A DNA stretch of 64,000 bases from Clostridia bacterium (GTDB taxonomy: Bacteria > Bacillota > Clostridia > Oscillospirales > Acutalibacteraceae). A model generated the notes under the pieces. It did no database searches, was not told the DNA's origin, and saw nothing but the letters and a program-made list of their open reading frames with translations. Shown here piece by piece: positions 26,290-34,627 of this stretch (position 1 is its first letter; each line of letters begins with the position of its first letter). Where the stretch lies: assembly GCA_017461235.1 (NCBI GenBank), contig JAFTYU010000012.1, forward strand, positions 32,029 through 96,028, written 5' to 3'. The translations under genes were made by a program, and so were the position numbers.

Positions 26290-27933
26290 TTACTGTTTAA
26301 ACAACACTGTCATCAAGGATTGTTTCTGTTTTTCTGTAGGTAAAGTCAGTTTACCGTTATTTACAAGCTCTTTCAGACAATGCAGGATAAACCAAGCATC
26401 ACTGTAAAAGATATGCTGTAAGCCGTACATTCTCATTTTCTGTAAATGTTTAGGTGTATTCTGAAGCACAGCATTGATATAAGGTGTTTTGAGTTTTTCA
26501 AACTCATCCTTATACTTTTCTTTTATCTTATCACCGATAGATAAAAGTTTCTTTCGTGATTCTTCATCTTTGATGTACACAATCCTCAAAGCTGTCTTGA
26601 ATAATTCATCAGGTTTACCACTGACAGATATATATCCTTTTTCAGCAAGATAAGCATAATCATCTTCGCTCAGAATTACATCATTAAGATAATTGTTCAG
26701 TAGTGTTAAATCACGGGCAACAGATAACTGATAGTTTTCTTCGATGCGATTATTAGACCATTCAGAATCAACAGTCCAAAGAGTTATTTTATCTGTAAGA
26801 CCGTTCCAGAACGGACCTTTGAATTTTTTCATTTCTTCGTTGTACATAGGCGGTTTCACATCAGGTGTTGCGACCGTTGCATAACAAATATTTTTACCAC
26901 CATCAGGTCTTATTGTGTAAATATCTGAAAAAGCTATGCTTTTATCCAATATGCCTTCACCACTGAAAGCAGTAATAACCGGTATAAGTGCCCACATAAG
27001 AAAGTTCTTATCCTGAGCGTTATTGTAGCCGCCTAAAACGCAATCGCTTTCTAATAAACCTGTTTTTTTAAGTTCATTGTACAACTCATTTGCAAAGAGT
27101 TTTGCAGCGTTCAAATACATTTCATCGTGTAAGCGGTTAAGTTCTTCTGTCGGTTCTGATATAAGGATATTGCAAAGATATTTATCTTTCTGTTTTAATA
27201 GAAATCCGTATTCTTCAAGAAACTCTGCTTCACTTTCAACATACACAGGTGAAACACCTAATTCATCAGCAATTTCATTTATTGATTTCGCTTCGTTTCT
27301 TACGGTGTAAACAATGTTCTGTGAAATAGCACTACGGAAGAAATTTGATATATCTCCCTTTGTTCCGATTTTACCGCTGAAGCTGCACATATCAAATCTT
27401 TTGGGATTAAACTTTAATTCACTGGGTTCTCTCATAATTTCAATACCTCTTTTCAGTTCTTTTTTAGCTTCAAACAAATGCCACTTTACTGTGCCGACAG
27501 GAATATTTAATTCTTTAGCTATCTGCTCCTGCTTTTGGTTTTCATAGTAATACATAATTACTATCCGGCGTTGCAACTTTGAAAGGTAGGCGATTTCAGA
27601 ATACAGCTTTGAAATTTCTTCTTGCTCAACGAGTGATGATTCAACACTCGGTGTATCATCACAAAGACAATCTTCCATATCACCAATGGGCACACCTGTA
27701 AAGCTGTGCTTATTGTCGCGGTAATAATTGCTCAGACAATTATGAGCAATAGTCCAGATGAATTTTGAAACATCTTCAATATCATCACGCTTGAGCAAAG
27801 CAACATAAACCTTAGCCATAATTTCCTGAGATAAATCTTCTGCATCTTCTATACTTCTGCACTTTTTTAAAGCAAAACCAAAGACAGGTTTTAAATATTC
27901 AGTTGTCCATCTTTCAGCATCTGTTCTGTTCAT
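26290..27933 (-). CDS. ECF-type sigma factor with a 370-residue C-terminal extension
   Basis: The 547-residue protein (ATG 27933, behind AAGGAGG) has sigma region 2 (RSIEDAEDLSQEIMAKVY) and region 4 (LSKLQRRIVIMYYYENQ then EQIAKELNIPVGTVKWHLFE) in its first 180 residues. A winged-helix-like segment follows (NEIADELGVSPVYVESEAEFL) and then a long unrecognised region rich in Tyr, Trp and charged residues. ECF sigmas redirect RNA polymerase, often on an extracellular cue; long C-terminal extensions can replace an anti-sigma factor or bind ligand. It is the first protein gene after the tRNA and lies in the AT-rich segment. The extension's role is unknown. Confidence 0.85.
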   Translation of the reverse strand: MNRTDAERWTTEYLKPVFGFALKKCRSIEDAEDLSQEIMAKVYVALLKRDDIEDVSKFIWTIAHNCLSNYYRDNKHSFTGVPIGDMEDCLCDDTPSVESSLVEQEEISKLYSEIAYLSKLQRRIVIMYYYENQKQEQIAKELNIPVGTVKWHLFEAKKELKRGIEIMREPSELKFNPKRFDMCSFSGKIGTKGDISNFFRSAISQNIVYTVRNEAKSINEIADELGVSPVYVESEAEFLEEYGFLLKQKDKYLCNILISEPTEELNRLHDEMYLNAAKLFANELYNELKKTGLLESDCVLGGYNNAQDKNFLMWALIPVITAFSGEGILDKSIAFSDIYTIRPDGGKNICYATVATPDVKPPMYNEEMKKFKGPFWNGLTDKITLWTVDSEWSNNRIEENYQLSVARDLTLLNNYLNDVILSEDDYAYLAEKGYISVSGKPDELFKTALRIVYIKDEESRKKLLSIGDKIKEKYKDEFEKLKTPYINAVLQNTPKHLQKMRMYGLQHIFYSDAWFILHCLKELVNNGKLTLPTEKQKQSLMTVLFKQ

Positions 27934-28036
27934 TTTGACCTCCTTGAAAGCTGCTTTCACCTATATAGACACGGAAGATTATAAAAGGTTGGGAGTTTTT
28001 ATAATAATTGTAGCATATAAACACTAATTTTTCCAA

Positions 28037-28588
28037 CTATACTTCTTGCAAAAACAAATTCCCATTCAAAAGCAATACTTGCAATTTACGAAAATTGTAG
28101 TATACTCCAATCCCTGCAGGCAATATCAATACAAAACAAAGCAAACAGGCAATAATTGCGTTTGAGCGGCTGTTGCACCATTTCCTGACTCTTCGGGTGA
28201 TTTTTCTTTTCTTTTGGTTTGCTTCAATAATTTTACCGGTAAGATATCCTGAAAGAACAGTCACAGAAACAAGAAGCACACCCGAAACTAACAAGTGATA
28301 TTGTGCAAACAGCAAAAACAACATAAGCTCTATTGTTAATATTGTCCCGACAATTATCCCCGTCTTCGTATTTTTCAACACCGGGTTAACATTTACAAAA
28401 ATCTGTACTATAAGGCAAATCAATATCGCCAAAAGAAATGACCCTGTAAAACCTAACGACAAATCAAAATCAGCAAAATATAAGTCATACCCTTCAAACG
28501 CAATAATGAGCCCAAATGCCAGAAGAATTGGCACAGTCTGAAAACCCACTCTGAATAAATCCAAACTTTGTACATCCTGTTTTTTCAT
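28037..28588 (-). CDS. Multi-pass membrane protein of unknown function
   Basis: This 183-residue protein has about five hydrophobic helices (for example TVPILLAFGLIIAFEGYDLY, LLAILICLIVQIFV and IIACLLCFVLILPAGIGVYY) and a basic cytoplasmic loop EANQKKRKITRRVRKW. It lies upstream of the sigma gene on the same strand with about 100 bases between them, so it could be its signal-transducing partner or a separate gene. I recognise no family. Confidence 0.65.
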   Translation of the reverse strand: MKKQDVQSLDLFRVGFQTVPILLAFGLIIAFEGYDLYFADFDLSLGFTGSFLLAILICLIVQIFVNVNPVLKNTKTGIIVGTILTIELMLFLLFAQYHLLVSGVLLVSVTVLSGYLTGKIIEANQKKRKITRRVRKWCNSRSNAIIACLLCFVLILPAGIGVYYNFRKLQVLLLNGNLFLQEV

Positions 28589-28660
28589 AAAATATCCCCC
28601 TCTCGTAACTGTTTATTTTATTAAAGCATAAACAGATACCTGATTTTGGAAGGGGGACGC

Positions 28661-28695
28661 AAAAAAGCCGGGCAACCGCCAGCTTTTTGTTTTTT
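28661..28695 (-). terminator. Terminator at the end of the kinase/TIR operon
   Basis: AAAAAGC (28662-28668) pairs with GCTTTTT (28682-28688) around an inner CGG-GCAA-CCG stem with a small bulge. On the minus strand the following sequence is T-rich. Confidence 0.6.
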
Positions 28696-28764
28696 CTATT
28701 ATTACATAATGTAATAAAATATATTTTAAATTTGTTTTTGGTTAATCAGAATAAAAACTGACTT

Positions 28765-30585
28765 TTACTCTTCCATATAAGCTCGTTCTTTTCCTAACCC
28801 TAATCTCTTATTCAAATCAACTATATATCTGTTACCATCATCATCGAACCAGAAGAAGCGTTCGCCCTCACTTGAATAATTATATAGCCTTGTATCCGTA
28901 GCAAACCATATTCTATCCCTTGGGAAATCCTGAATTACAGAAGATATGGTATCCCAAATCTCATTAACATGCTCATCATCTTCACAAACATAACAGATTA
29001 TGGTTTCTTTTCCTGTATGGAAAGCTTCTGTCTTATAATTTTTTGCCGCATACAAGTCGCCGTCAAAATTTATAATACTTACCATCCTTACTAATTTTTC
29101 TTTGATGCTTTCCTTCTCGTTTGATAATTCAAAATCATAGGTGCGACGTACAGGCTCACCTATCATCAATATGTCGTTGCAAGTAACAGTACCATAAATT
29201 TTGGCACCATTTTTTTTGGCACCAACCACATGTATCACTTTTGCGGTATCATAATCATTCTTGATTTCATCCGGGTACGAGCTCAACCAATAAGTCAACC
29301 ATTGGTTAATTGCTAAAACAGATTTAACGTCATTACCATTTTGATATATATCAAAGGGATTATATCGATGTTCTCTGTTTAATTCACTTAACAATCTGGC
29401 TCCAACATCTGCTAATGAATATATCTGAAAATTCTCTTCAGCTGCAATACTATCTTTTTCAGTTTCATCAACTGTAACAAATTTTGAAATTGTAACCAGA
29501 TTATATCTTGCTAAGCGTTTGAAAATATCTGATAAACGATGAAGATTAATATTTCTCCAACCGTGTGATGTATAACCGCTTGCAAACATATCAATTATCA
29601 TTGCATTGGTCATATATCTGAACTTCTCTATCAGGGATAATGTATCAATTTCAAAAGCCCCTATATCATTTTTCATCAATGCAGATAACAGCGAGCTGTT
29701 GTTTCTTGCTGTAGGCACGGTATCGCCAACTTTAATTTGACGCAGCTTAGTATTTGGAACAAAAACAAAAGGTTTTTGCTCTGCATCCTTTATACGTCCA
29801 TATTTATTTCGGTTTTGGTTATCCTCTTTTCTGCAATAAGGGGTTATTTCTCTACCTTCAATTTGCTCCAGATATTTTTCTCTTATAAGCTGTAAGGCTT
29901 TTTTCCTTGTAAGACCATTTTTCAACGATACAGGAAATTCACCCGGAAGATATACAGATATGTTTTCCTGATTCATATAGTATAAATTCCCGTTGGAAAA
30001 GCAGTAATCCAAGGCTGGAATTTTTATTTCAAAAAATGCTGTTCCTTCATCTGTAATGTCATAAACCGAAACATCAATATCATAAACTTCTATCTTATCT
30101 ACCATTTCCTTATTCTTTCTTTTAAAGATATATGCTATATATTTTCTCAAATCTCTCCAAGAAATCAAATCGAAATCAGAAGCTTCATCAATATTTTCAG
30201 GCAGATACACAAACGGTGTTTCGTTCACCAAAGCCAAACTGCAATCTTTTATTTCTGTTTTCAAAAAAACACAATCTACATCTGCCAAGCAGTTTCCATT
30301 ATCCTCTGCATCATGGAAAACAACCCTTGTTTTTTTATATTCACCAAATTTTTTGTTAAACTCATCAGTTATAGCTGTTCTTACCTCTTTCCATGTAATT
30401 TTCTGCCAGATCTGATTAGTATCGTTTCCATTTGCAGGCATATTTACGGTTATAGTATCTGCCTTCAAGGATACAACAAAATCGGATATAGTTATGTTGC
30501 TTTCTTCAAACAAAATACTTGCTTTACATTTATCAACGGAAAACTCATAAAAAGTAATTATCATACCATAATTTTCAACATTCAT
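28765..30585 (-). CDS. Protein with three SpoVG-like N-terminal repeats and a winged-helix/replication-relaxation-like C-terminus
   Basis: The 606-residue protein shows three similar N-terminal units of about 75 residues: a beta-rich segment ending in a short aromatic or proline phrase (DTITVNMPA; TPFVYLPE; NISVYLPG), then a helix (ITWKEVRTAITDEF; ISWRDLRKYIAYIF; LTRKKALQLIREKY). This pattern resembles SpoVG. Around residues 325-380 a winged helix is likely (MIIDMFASGYTSHGW, then NLHRLSDIFKRLARYNLVT), and the rest resembles the C-terminus of replication-relaxation proteins (DFELSNEKESIKEKL; ETIICYVCEDDEHVNEIW). The start overlaps the TIR gene by 11 bases behind GGGGGAA, so translation is coupled. 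Domain calls are by eye and moderate at best. Confidence 0.6.
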   Translation of the reverse strand: MNVENYGMIITFYEFSVDKCKASILFEESNITISDFVVSLKADTITVNMPANGNDTNQIWQKITWKEVRTAITDEFNKKFGEYKKTRVVFHDAEDNGNCLADVDCVFLKTEIKDCSLALVNETPFVYLPENIDEASDFDLISWRDLRKYIAYIFKRKNKEMVDKIEVYDIDVSVYDITDEGTAFFEIKIPALDYCFSNGNLYYMNQENISVYLPGEFPVSLKNGLTRKKALQLIREKYLEQIEGREITPYCRKEDNQNRNKYGRIKDAEQKPFVFVPNTKLRQIKVGDTVPTARNNSSLLSALMKNDIGAFEIDTLSLIEKFRYMTNAMIIDMFASGYTSHGWRNINLHRLSDIFKRLARYNLVTISKFVTVDETEKDSIAAEENFQIYSLADVGARLLSELNREHRYNPFDIYQNGNDVKSVLAINQWLTYWLSSYPDEIKNDYDTAKVIHVVGAKKNGAKIYGTVTCNDILMIGEPVRRTYDFELSNEKESIKEKLVRMVSIINFDGDLYAAKNYKTEAFHTGKETIICYVCEDDEHVNEIWDTISSVIQDFPRDRIWFATDTRLYNYSSEGERFFWFDDDGNRYIVDLNKRLGLGKERAYMEE

Positions 30586-33500
30586 CTGTTATTCCCCCGT
30601 TTTGTTTTAATAATTTACGACCACTTGGTTCACTTATAGTGCCTTGAATATTACAAAAATTACAACCAAAAATTGTTATACCCTTGTATGAAGTAAAAAC
30701 TTCTTTCTTTAAGGTATTTTTATTAATTATAATCAGCTTGTTATTCAATCTGTGTATTTCATAATCAGGATTCTCACTATCCTTAAACATATTAAATATA
30801 GTGTATACCTTGCTTGGCTCAAAAAAACGATTTCTTTCAAAATCATAGCCTACGCAAACCGGTTCATTTTTTTGAGTAAATCTTTTATCTGCTGTTATTA
30901 CAAACATTTTATCTTTTTTATCCAGCATATTATCTTTTCCGAAAGAAACAGACGAAAATTTCATAGAAGGTTTTCTTATTCTGTTTACATTCATTTTGTC
31001 GGAAAACTGTTTTATTGAACCAGCAGTATCATACGTGTACAAGATGTTTTTATTGTACATTACTCTTAAAATATTAGGAAGTGACTCACCCACATATTTA
31101 GATTCGATTTTAAAATCTTTATTCAGTAAAATGATATCAACACCCGAACCAACAAGGATTTTTCCACTGTCTAAACAACATACCGTTTTAACCGATGAAT
31201 TTAATGTCAAAATATTACGGATGCTCAGCGTCTCACTATCATATTCCACAACACTGCTTCCGAATGCAACAATAAAGGTTTCTTCATTACAACTGTATTT
31301 TAAATCTGTTGTCTTTTTGCCCTTTAAAACATCTCTCATATGAATCTCGTTAGTCAACTCATATCTAGCCTCTTTCTGTTCGTACACATAAACTATACCA
31401 TACATACCACTTCTGAATATTTTGTTCCTGGATGAGTTTATAATCGCACAGCCACAAGGCATATCATCCTGAGTAAGGCATCGGGTTTCCTCGTTATCTA
31501 ATAATTGCCAGGTTAAGGGAGATGTATCGAAGGTGATTTCTAATTCACCACTCTCGTTATATCTTACGTGCCTATATGTATTTTTACTTGTGGTAATAAG
31601 GCGTAATTCTTCTGACTCAGTGTTATAAACAAACACATCGTGTTGTTTTAATATAGCCAAACAATTCTCATAGCAAGCCAGACACACAACAGCACCCTCA
31701 CCCGTATCAACACACCATACAGGCTTATCGCTATCCATTGACCAGCATTTAACATTTCCATCTAAATCTGCTGAGAAAAATCTTTCTCCGGCTGCACAGA
31801 GTGCAGAAACCTGTGCTTGATGACCTGATCTGATAAAGCATTCTGTATCTATATAAGCCCCCTCAAAAGAAGACGGATATACAGAATCTTCATACCACTC
31901 TGAAAAACGACAGCTCTTTAACTGACATTTTCTTAAATCCAGATAAGAAAAGTCACAATTATATAATCGCCTGTTCCTACCGATTGACATAATTGTCATA
32001 ATATTGTATACCGCATTCTGCGCACCTTCGTTAAACACACCTTTAAAAACGCTTAATGCCTTTTCTGAATCCGAATACTCTGATGGTACTAAACATGCAT
32101 TTTTACCAGGAAATGTTATACCGCGATCATCAAAAACAGGCTTTGCTTTTTCTTCAGCCGATATCTGTGCCACATATTTTAAAATCTCGTTAGAATATGC
32201 TCTTTCGGTCAGCTCAGTCCCTGCTTTTGCATCAGGAACTGTCAGCATTTCAATTTTCTTTGCAATAAACATTGCTGCAAAAAAATCTCTGAAGCACTGA
32301 TGGAAAAAATCATACATACAGTCCTCAACTGTTCCCGTTTTAACTAATAACGATATTTTCCCAAAGATTATTTGCAACAGCTCTAATTCATCAAAGCTTT
32401 TTTTACTCAACCCCAATTTGAATGCCAACTTTTTTACTCTTCTGGAATAATAATATCTATAACTATCGCTATCCAGCATATTCTCTTCACTCAAAAGATC
32501 AAATACCTCATATTCAGATATCTGTTTTTTATTATTGCTGATCATATAATAAGCAATCAGCGGAAGTACATATTCAATAGCAAAAAAGGAATCGCAAATA
32601 ATCGAACCGGCACACTCTTCATTCAAACGATACAATTGGCTCTGTAAAAAATTCCATATCACTTGTCCTTCTGTTTCCGGCTCCACTGTCTGATATATTT
32701 TATAGTAATTGGAATAATGTGAGATTGATTCACTATAATCAAAATCTGTATTAACATACAGCATCAACATCAAGGGATTTGACAATAACGAAAGCATTCT
32801 CTCGCTCAGCTTTGAATCAGAGCCTCTTTTTTCCAAAAATCTTTTTACACTTTCGACACTGAGAGGTTCAAGCTTTATTGATGAACTTTTAATGTATCCG
32901 GGCAAATCATAAACAACATCATTTCTTGAAGATATAACAACCTGCGTATTTGACCAGGTCATAATATCTGAAATTTCCACAAGAAGCTTCTTTCTGTCAC
33001 CGCTGAACTCATTAAGACCATCAAATAATATTCTAAAGGGTCTGTTACTTCCGGTACATTTGCCATATCTTTTAAACACATCCCAGGTTAAATCCAGCTC
33101 TTCCTTAAGATACAGCGATAAATTATCAGAAATTTTATTTAACGGAACATATATAACAGGGTCAAATTTAGAGAAAAAATGATTAAATATATTCTTTAAT
33201 GCTACAGTTTTTCCCGAACCACCATCGCCGACTATTATAAACTGCGTGTCAGTTTTTTCCGATAGCTTTTCAATCAATAACAAATTGTTGTTCTCTGCGG
33301 ATTCAATTTCCGAGTCAATAGAAATAGGCGGATAAAGCTCTTCCTCCAGCTTAAAAAGATGGTAGTTTCCAAGTGTAACTCTTTTATGATATCTTTCTAT
33401 ATCATCAAATATTGTTGGTCTGATAAAAGGCATAGGCCCTTCTTTTTTTTCACCGAATACATATTCACTTAATTTTTCAAAGGAAATCGAGTCAAACATC

Positions 33501-33904
33501 TTATTACATAACTGAGTAAAATCCTCTTCATTATCAATTCCCTGATTGAAATTAACCTGATTTACTCCTGAAAAAATGAAATCCAATGCATGTCCCGGTG
33601 GTGGTATTACAGCTTCTACATACACAGCTAAGCAGTTTTTCTGATGATTATGTGCATATTTAATTTCCTCACTGCAAAAAATCTTTTCAATATAAGTGCT
33701 TGAAACCAACGAAATAAAAATAGAGGAATCATAAATTGCGCTGGCTATTTTATCATTAAAATCCTCTTTGCCGCGAATGTTCTCATAATCTATCCATACA
33801 TCAAAACCTTTTTCTTTTATCTTTTCTGTAATTTTTTTTGCTATTTCTGCATCGTGATGCGCATACGATATAAAAATATATGGTTCAATTTCCATTTTAT
33901 TCAT
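30575..33904 (-). CDS. TIR-NACHT-beta-propeller STAND protein
   Basis: The 1109-residue protein has three parts. Residues 9-100 are a TIR domain (YIFISYAHHDAEIAKK, GFDVWID, then FCSEEIKYAH, where E80 fits the catalytic Glu of TIR NADases). Residues about 185-480 are a NACHT-type P-loop NTPase with Walker A GDGGSGKT (226-233), Walker B ILFDGLNEF (292-300) and VVISSRND. The second half has pentapeptide-like CDFSYLDLRKCQLKSCRF, then WD40-like repeats (GNVKCWSM; YGIVYVYEQ), ending in TIFGCNFCNIQG. Proteins of this build sense phage or other danger signals through the repeats, oligomerise, and deplete NAD+. The target here is unknown. Confidence 0.85.
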   Translation of the reverse strand: MNKMEIEPYIFISYAHHDAEIAKKITEKIKEKGFDVWIDYENIRGKEDFNDKIASAIYDSSIFISLVSSTYIEKIFCSEEIKYAHNHQKNCLAVYVEAVIPPPGHALDFIFSGVNQVNFNQGIDNEEDFTQLCNKMFDSISFEKLSEYVFGEKKEGPMPFIRPTIFDDIERYHKRVTLGNYHLFKLEEELYPPISIDSEIESAENNNLLLIEKLSEKTDTQFIIVGDGGSGKTVALKNIFNHFFSKFDPVIYVPLNKISDNLSLYLKEELDLTWDVFKRYGKCTGSNRPFRILFDGLNEFSGDRKKLLVEISDIMTWSNTQVVISSRNDVVYDLPGYIKSSSIKLEPLSVESVKRFLEKRGSDSKLSERMLSLLSNPLMLMLYVNTDFDYSESISHYSNYYKIYQTVEPETEGQVIWNFLQSQLYRLNEECAGSIICDSFFAIEYVLPLIAYYMISNNKKQISEYEVFDLLSEENMLDSDSYRYYYSRRVKKLAFKLGLSKKSFDELELLQIIFGKISLLVKTGTVEDCMYDFFHQCFRDFFAAMFIAKKIEMLTVPDAKAGTELTERAYSNEILKYVAQISAEEKAKPVFDDRGITFPGKNACLVPSEYSDSEKALSVFKGVFNEGAQNAVYNIMTIMSIGRNRRLYNCDFSYLDLRKCQLKSCRFSEWYEDSVYPSSFEGAYIDTECFIRSGHQAQVSALCAAGERFFSADLDGNVKCWSMDSDKPVWCVDTGEGAVVCLACYENCLAILKQHDVFVYNTESEELRLITTSKNTYRHVRYNESGELEITFDTSPLTWQLLDNEETRCLTQDDMPCGCAIINSSRNKIFRSGMYGIVYVYEQKEARYELTNEIHMRDVLKGKKTTDLKYSCNEETFIVAFGSSVVEYDSETLSIRNILTLNSSVKTVCCLDSGKILVGSGVDIILLNKDFKIESKYVGESLPNILRVMYNKNILYTYDTAGSIKQFSDKMNVNRIRKPSMKFSSVSFGKDNMLDKKDKMFVITADKRFTQKNEPVCVGYDFERNRFFEPSKVYTIFNMFKDSENPDYEIHRLNNKLIIINKNTLKKEVFTSYKGITIFGCNFCNIQGTISEPSGRKLLKQNGGITDEC

Positions 33905-34058
33905 CTTTAACCCTCACACATTTTAAACAAATCTGTTTATCTAACTTTCATATAGTTGATATATCTTTACATTATTTAATTTCCTGATTAACTTGGCATT
34001 TCTGCATCAACAATCAACTGTAATCTTCTTCTGCACATAGCAATAATTCTCACAATTG

Positions 34059-34550
34059 TTATGTGCAAATCCGCTTATACGTTGACAGAAACTCCAATTC
34101 CTGTACTCCATAAACATCATCAAAGTCCTTGTTAAAAACAAGATAACCACCGGCAACTAAATTCTGTTTTTCTCCCCAAGGTGCAACAAAACAAATATTC
34201 TCATCAATTTGAGCAGCTGTAATAGGATTCCAGATAGGTTTAAACCTATCATCAGTATCAGCAATTCTTTCATATTTCTTTTTAAATACAGAATCTGAAA
34301 CAATATATTGTTCACCTGTAGAATTAGTAACAACCCAACCGGGATAACCGTTTTCATCTGCCGTTACTGTGTTTTTTGTTTCCTGCAATCCATTAGCCAT
34401 TACTGTCAATATTTCTTCGCCGATTTTACCAATCCTTGCGGTAATTTCGCCCGACTTCTGGAAAGTTTCTGATATGAGATTACCGCTATTTAAACCATTT
34501 GTAAGATATTCTTTAATATTCTCAATTGTTCTGAATTCATTATTTCTCAT
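34059..34550 (-). CDS. PGDYG-like small protein
   Basis: The 163-residue protein has a C-terminal half GYPGWVVTNSTGEQYIVS, then FKKKYE and FVAPWG ... GGYLVF, which resembles the PGDYG family (proteins of unknown function). The first 60 residues are helical. It is translated from ATG 34550 behind AAAGGAG, 77 bases after the giant kinase gene and 154 bases before the TIR gene. Its small size, position and helical N-terminus would fit an adaptor or a substrate for the flanking kinase; that is inference. Confidence 0.7.
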   Translation of the reverse strand: MRNNEFRTIENIKEYLTNGLNSGNLISETFQKSGEITARIGKIGEEILTVMANGLQETKNTVTADENGYPGWVVTNSTGEQYIVSDSVFKKKYERIADTDDRFKPIWNPITAAQIDENICFVAPWGEKQNLVAGGYLVFNKDFDDVYGVQELEFLSTYKRICT

Positions 34551-34627
34551 AATAAAATCTCCTTTTCTTGTGTTAATAACATCTTACATCAAGTAACCCT
34601 ATAAATATTCGTGGGGGGATATATATA

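Noticed and set aside
34034-34069. Inverted repeat TGCACATA/TATGTGCA as a terminator between the PGDYG-like gene and the TIR gene
   Set aside because: It overlaps the stop region and has no T-tract on the minus strand; transcription probably continues into the TIR gene.
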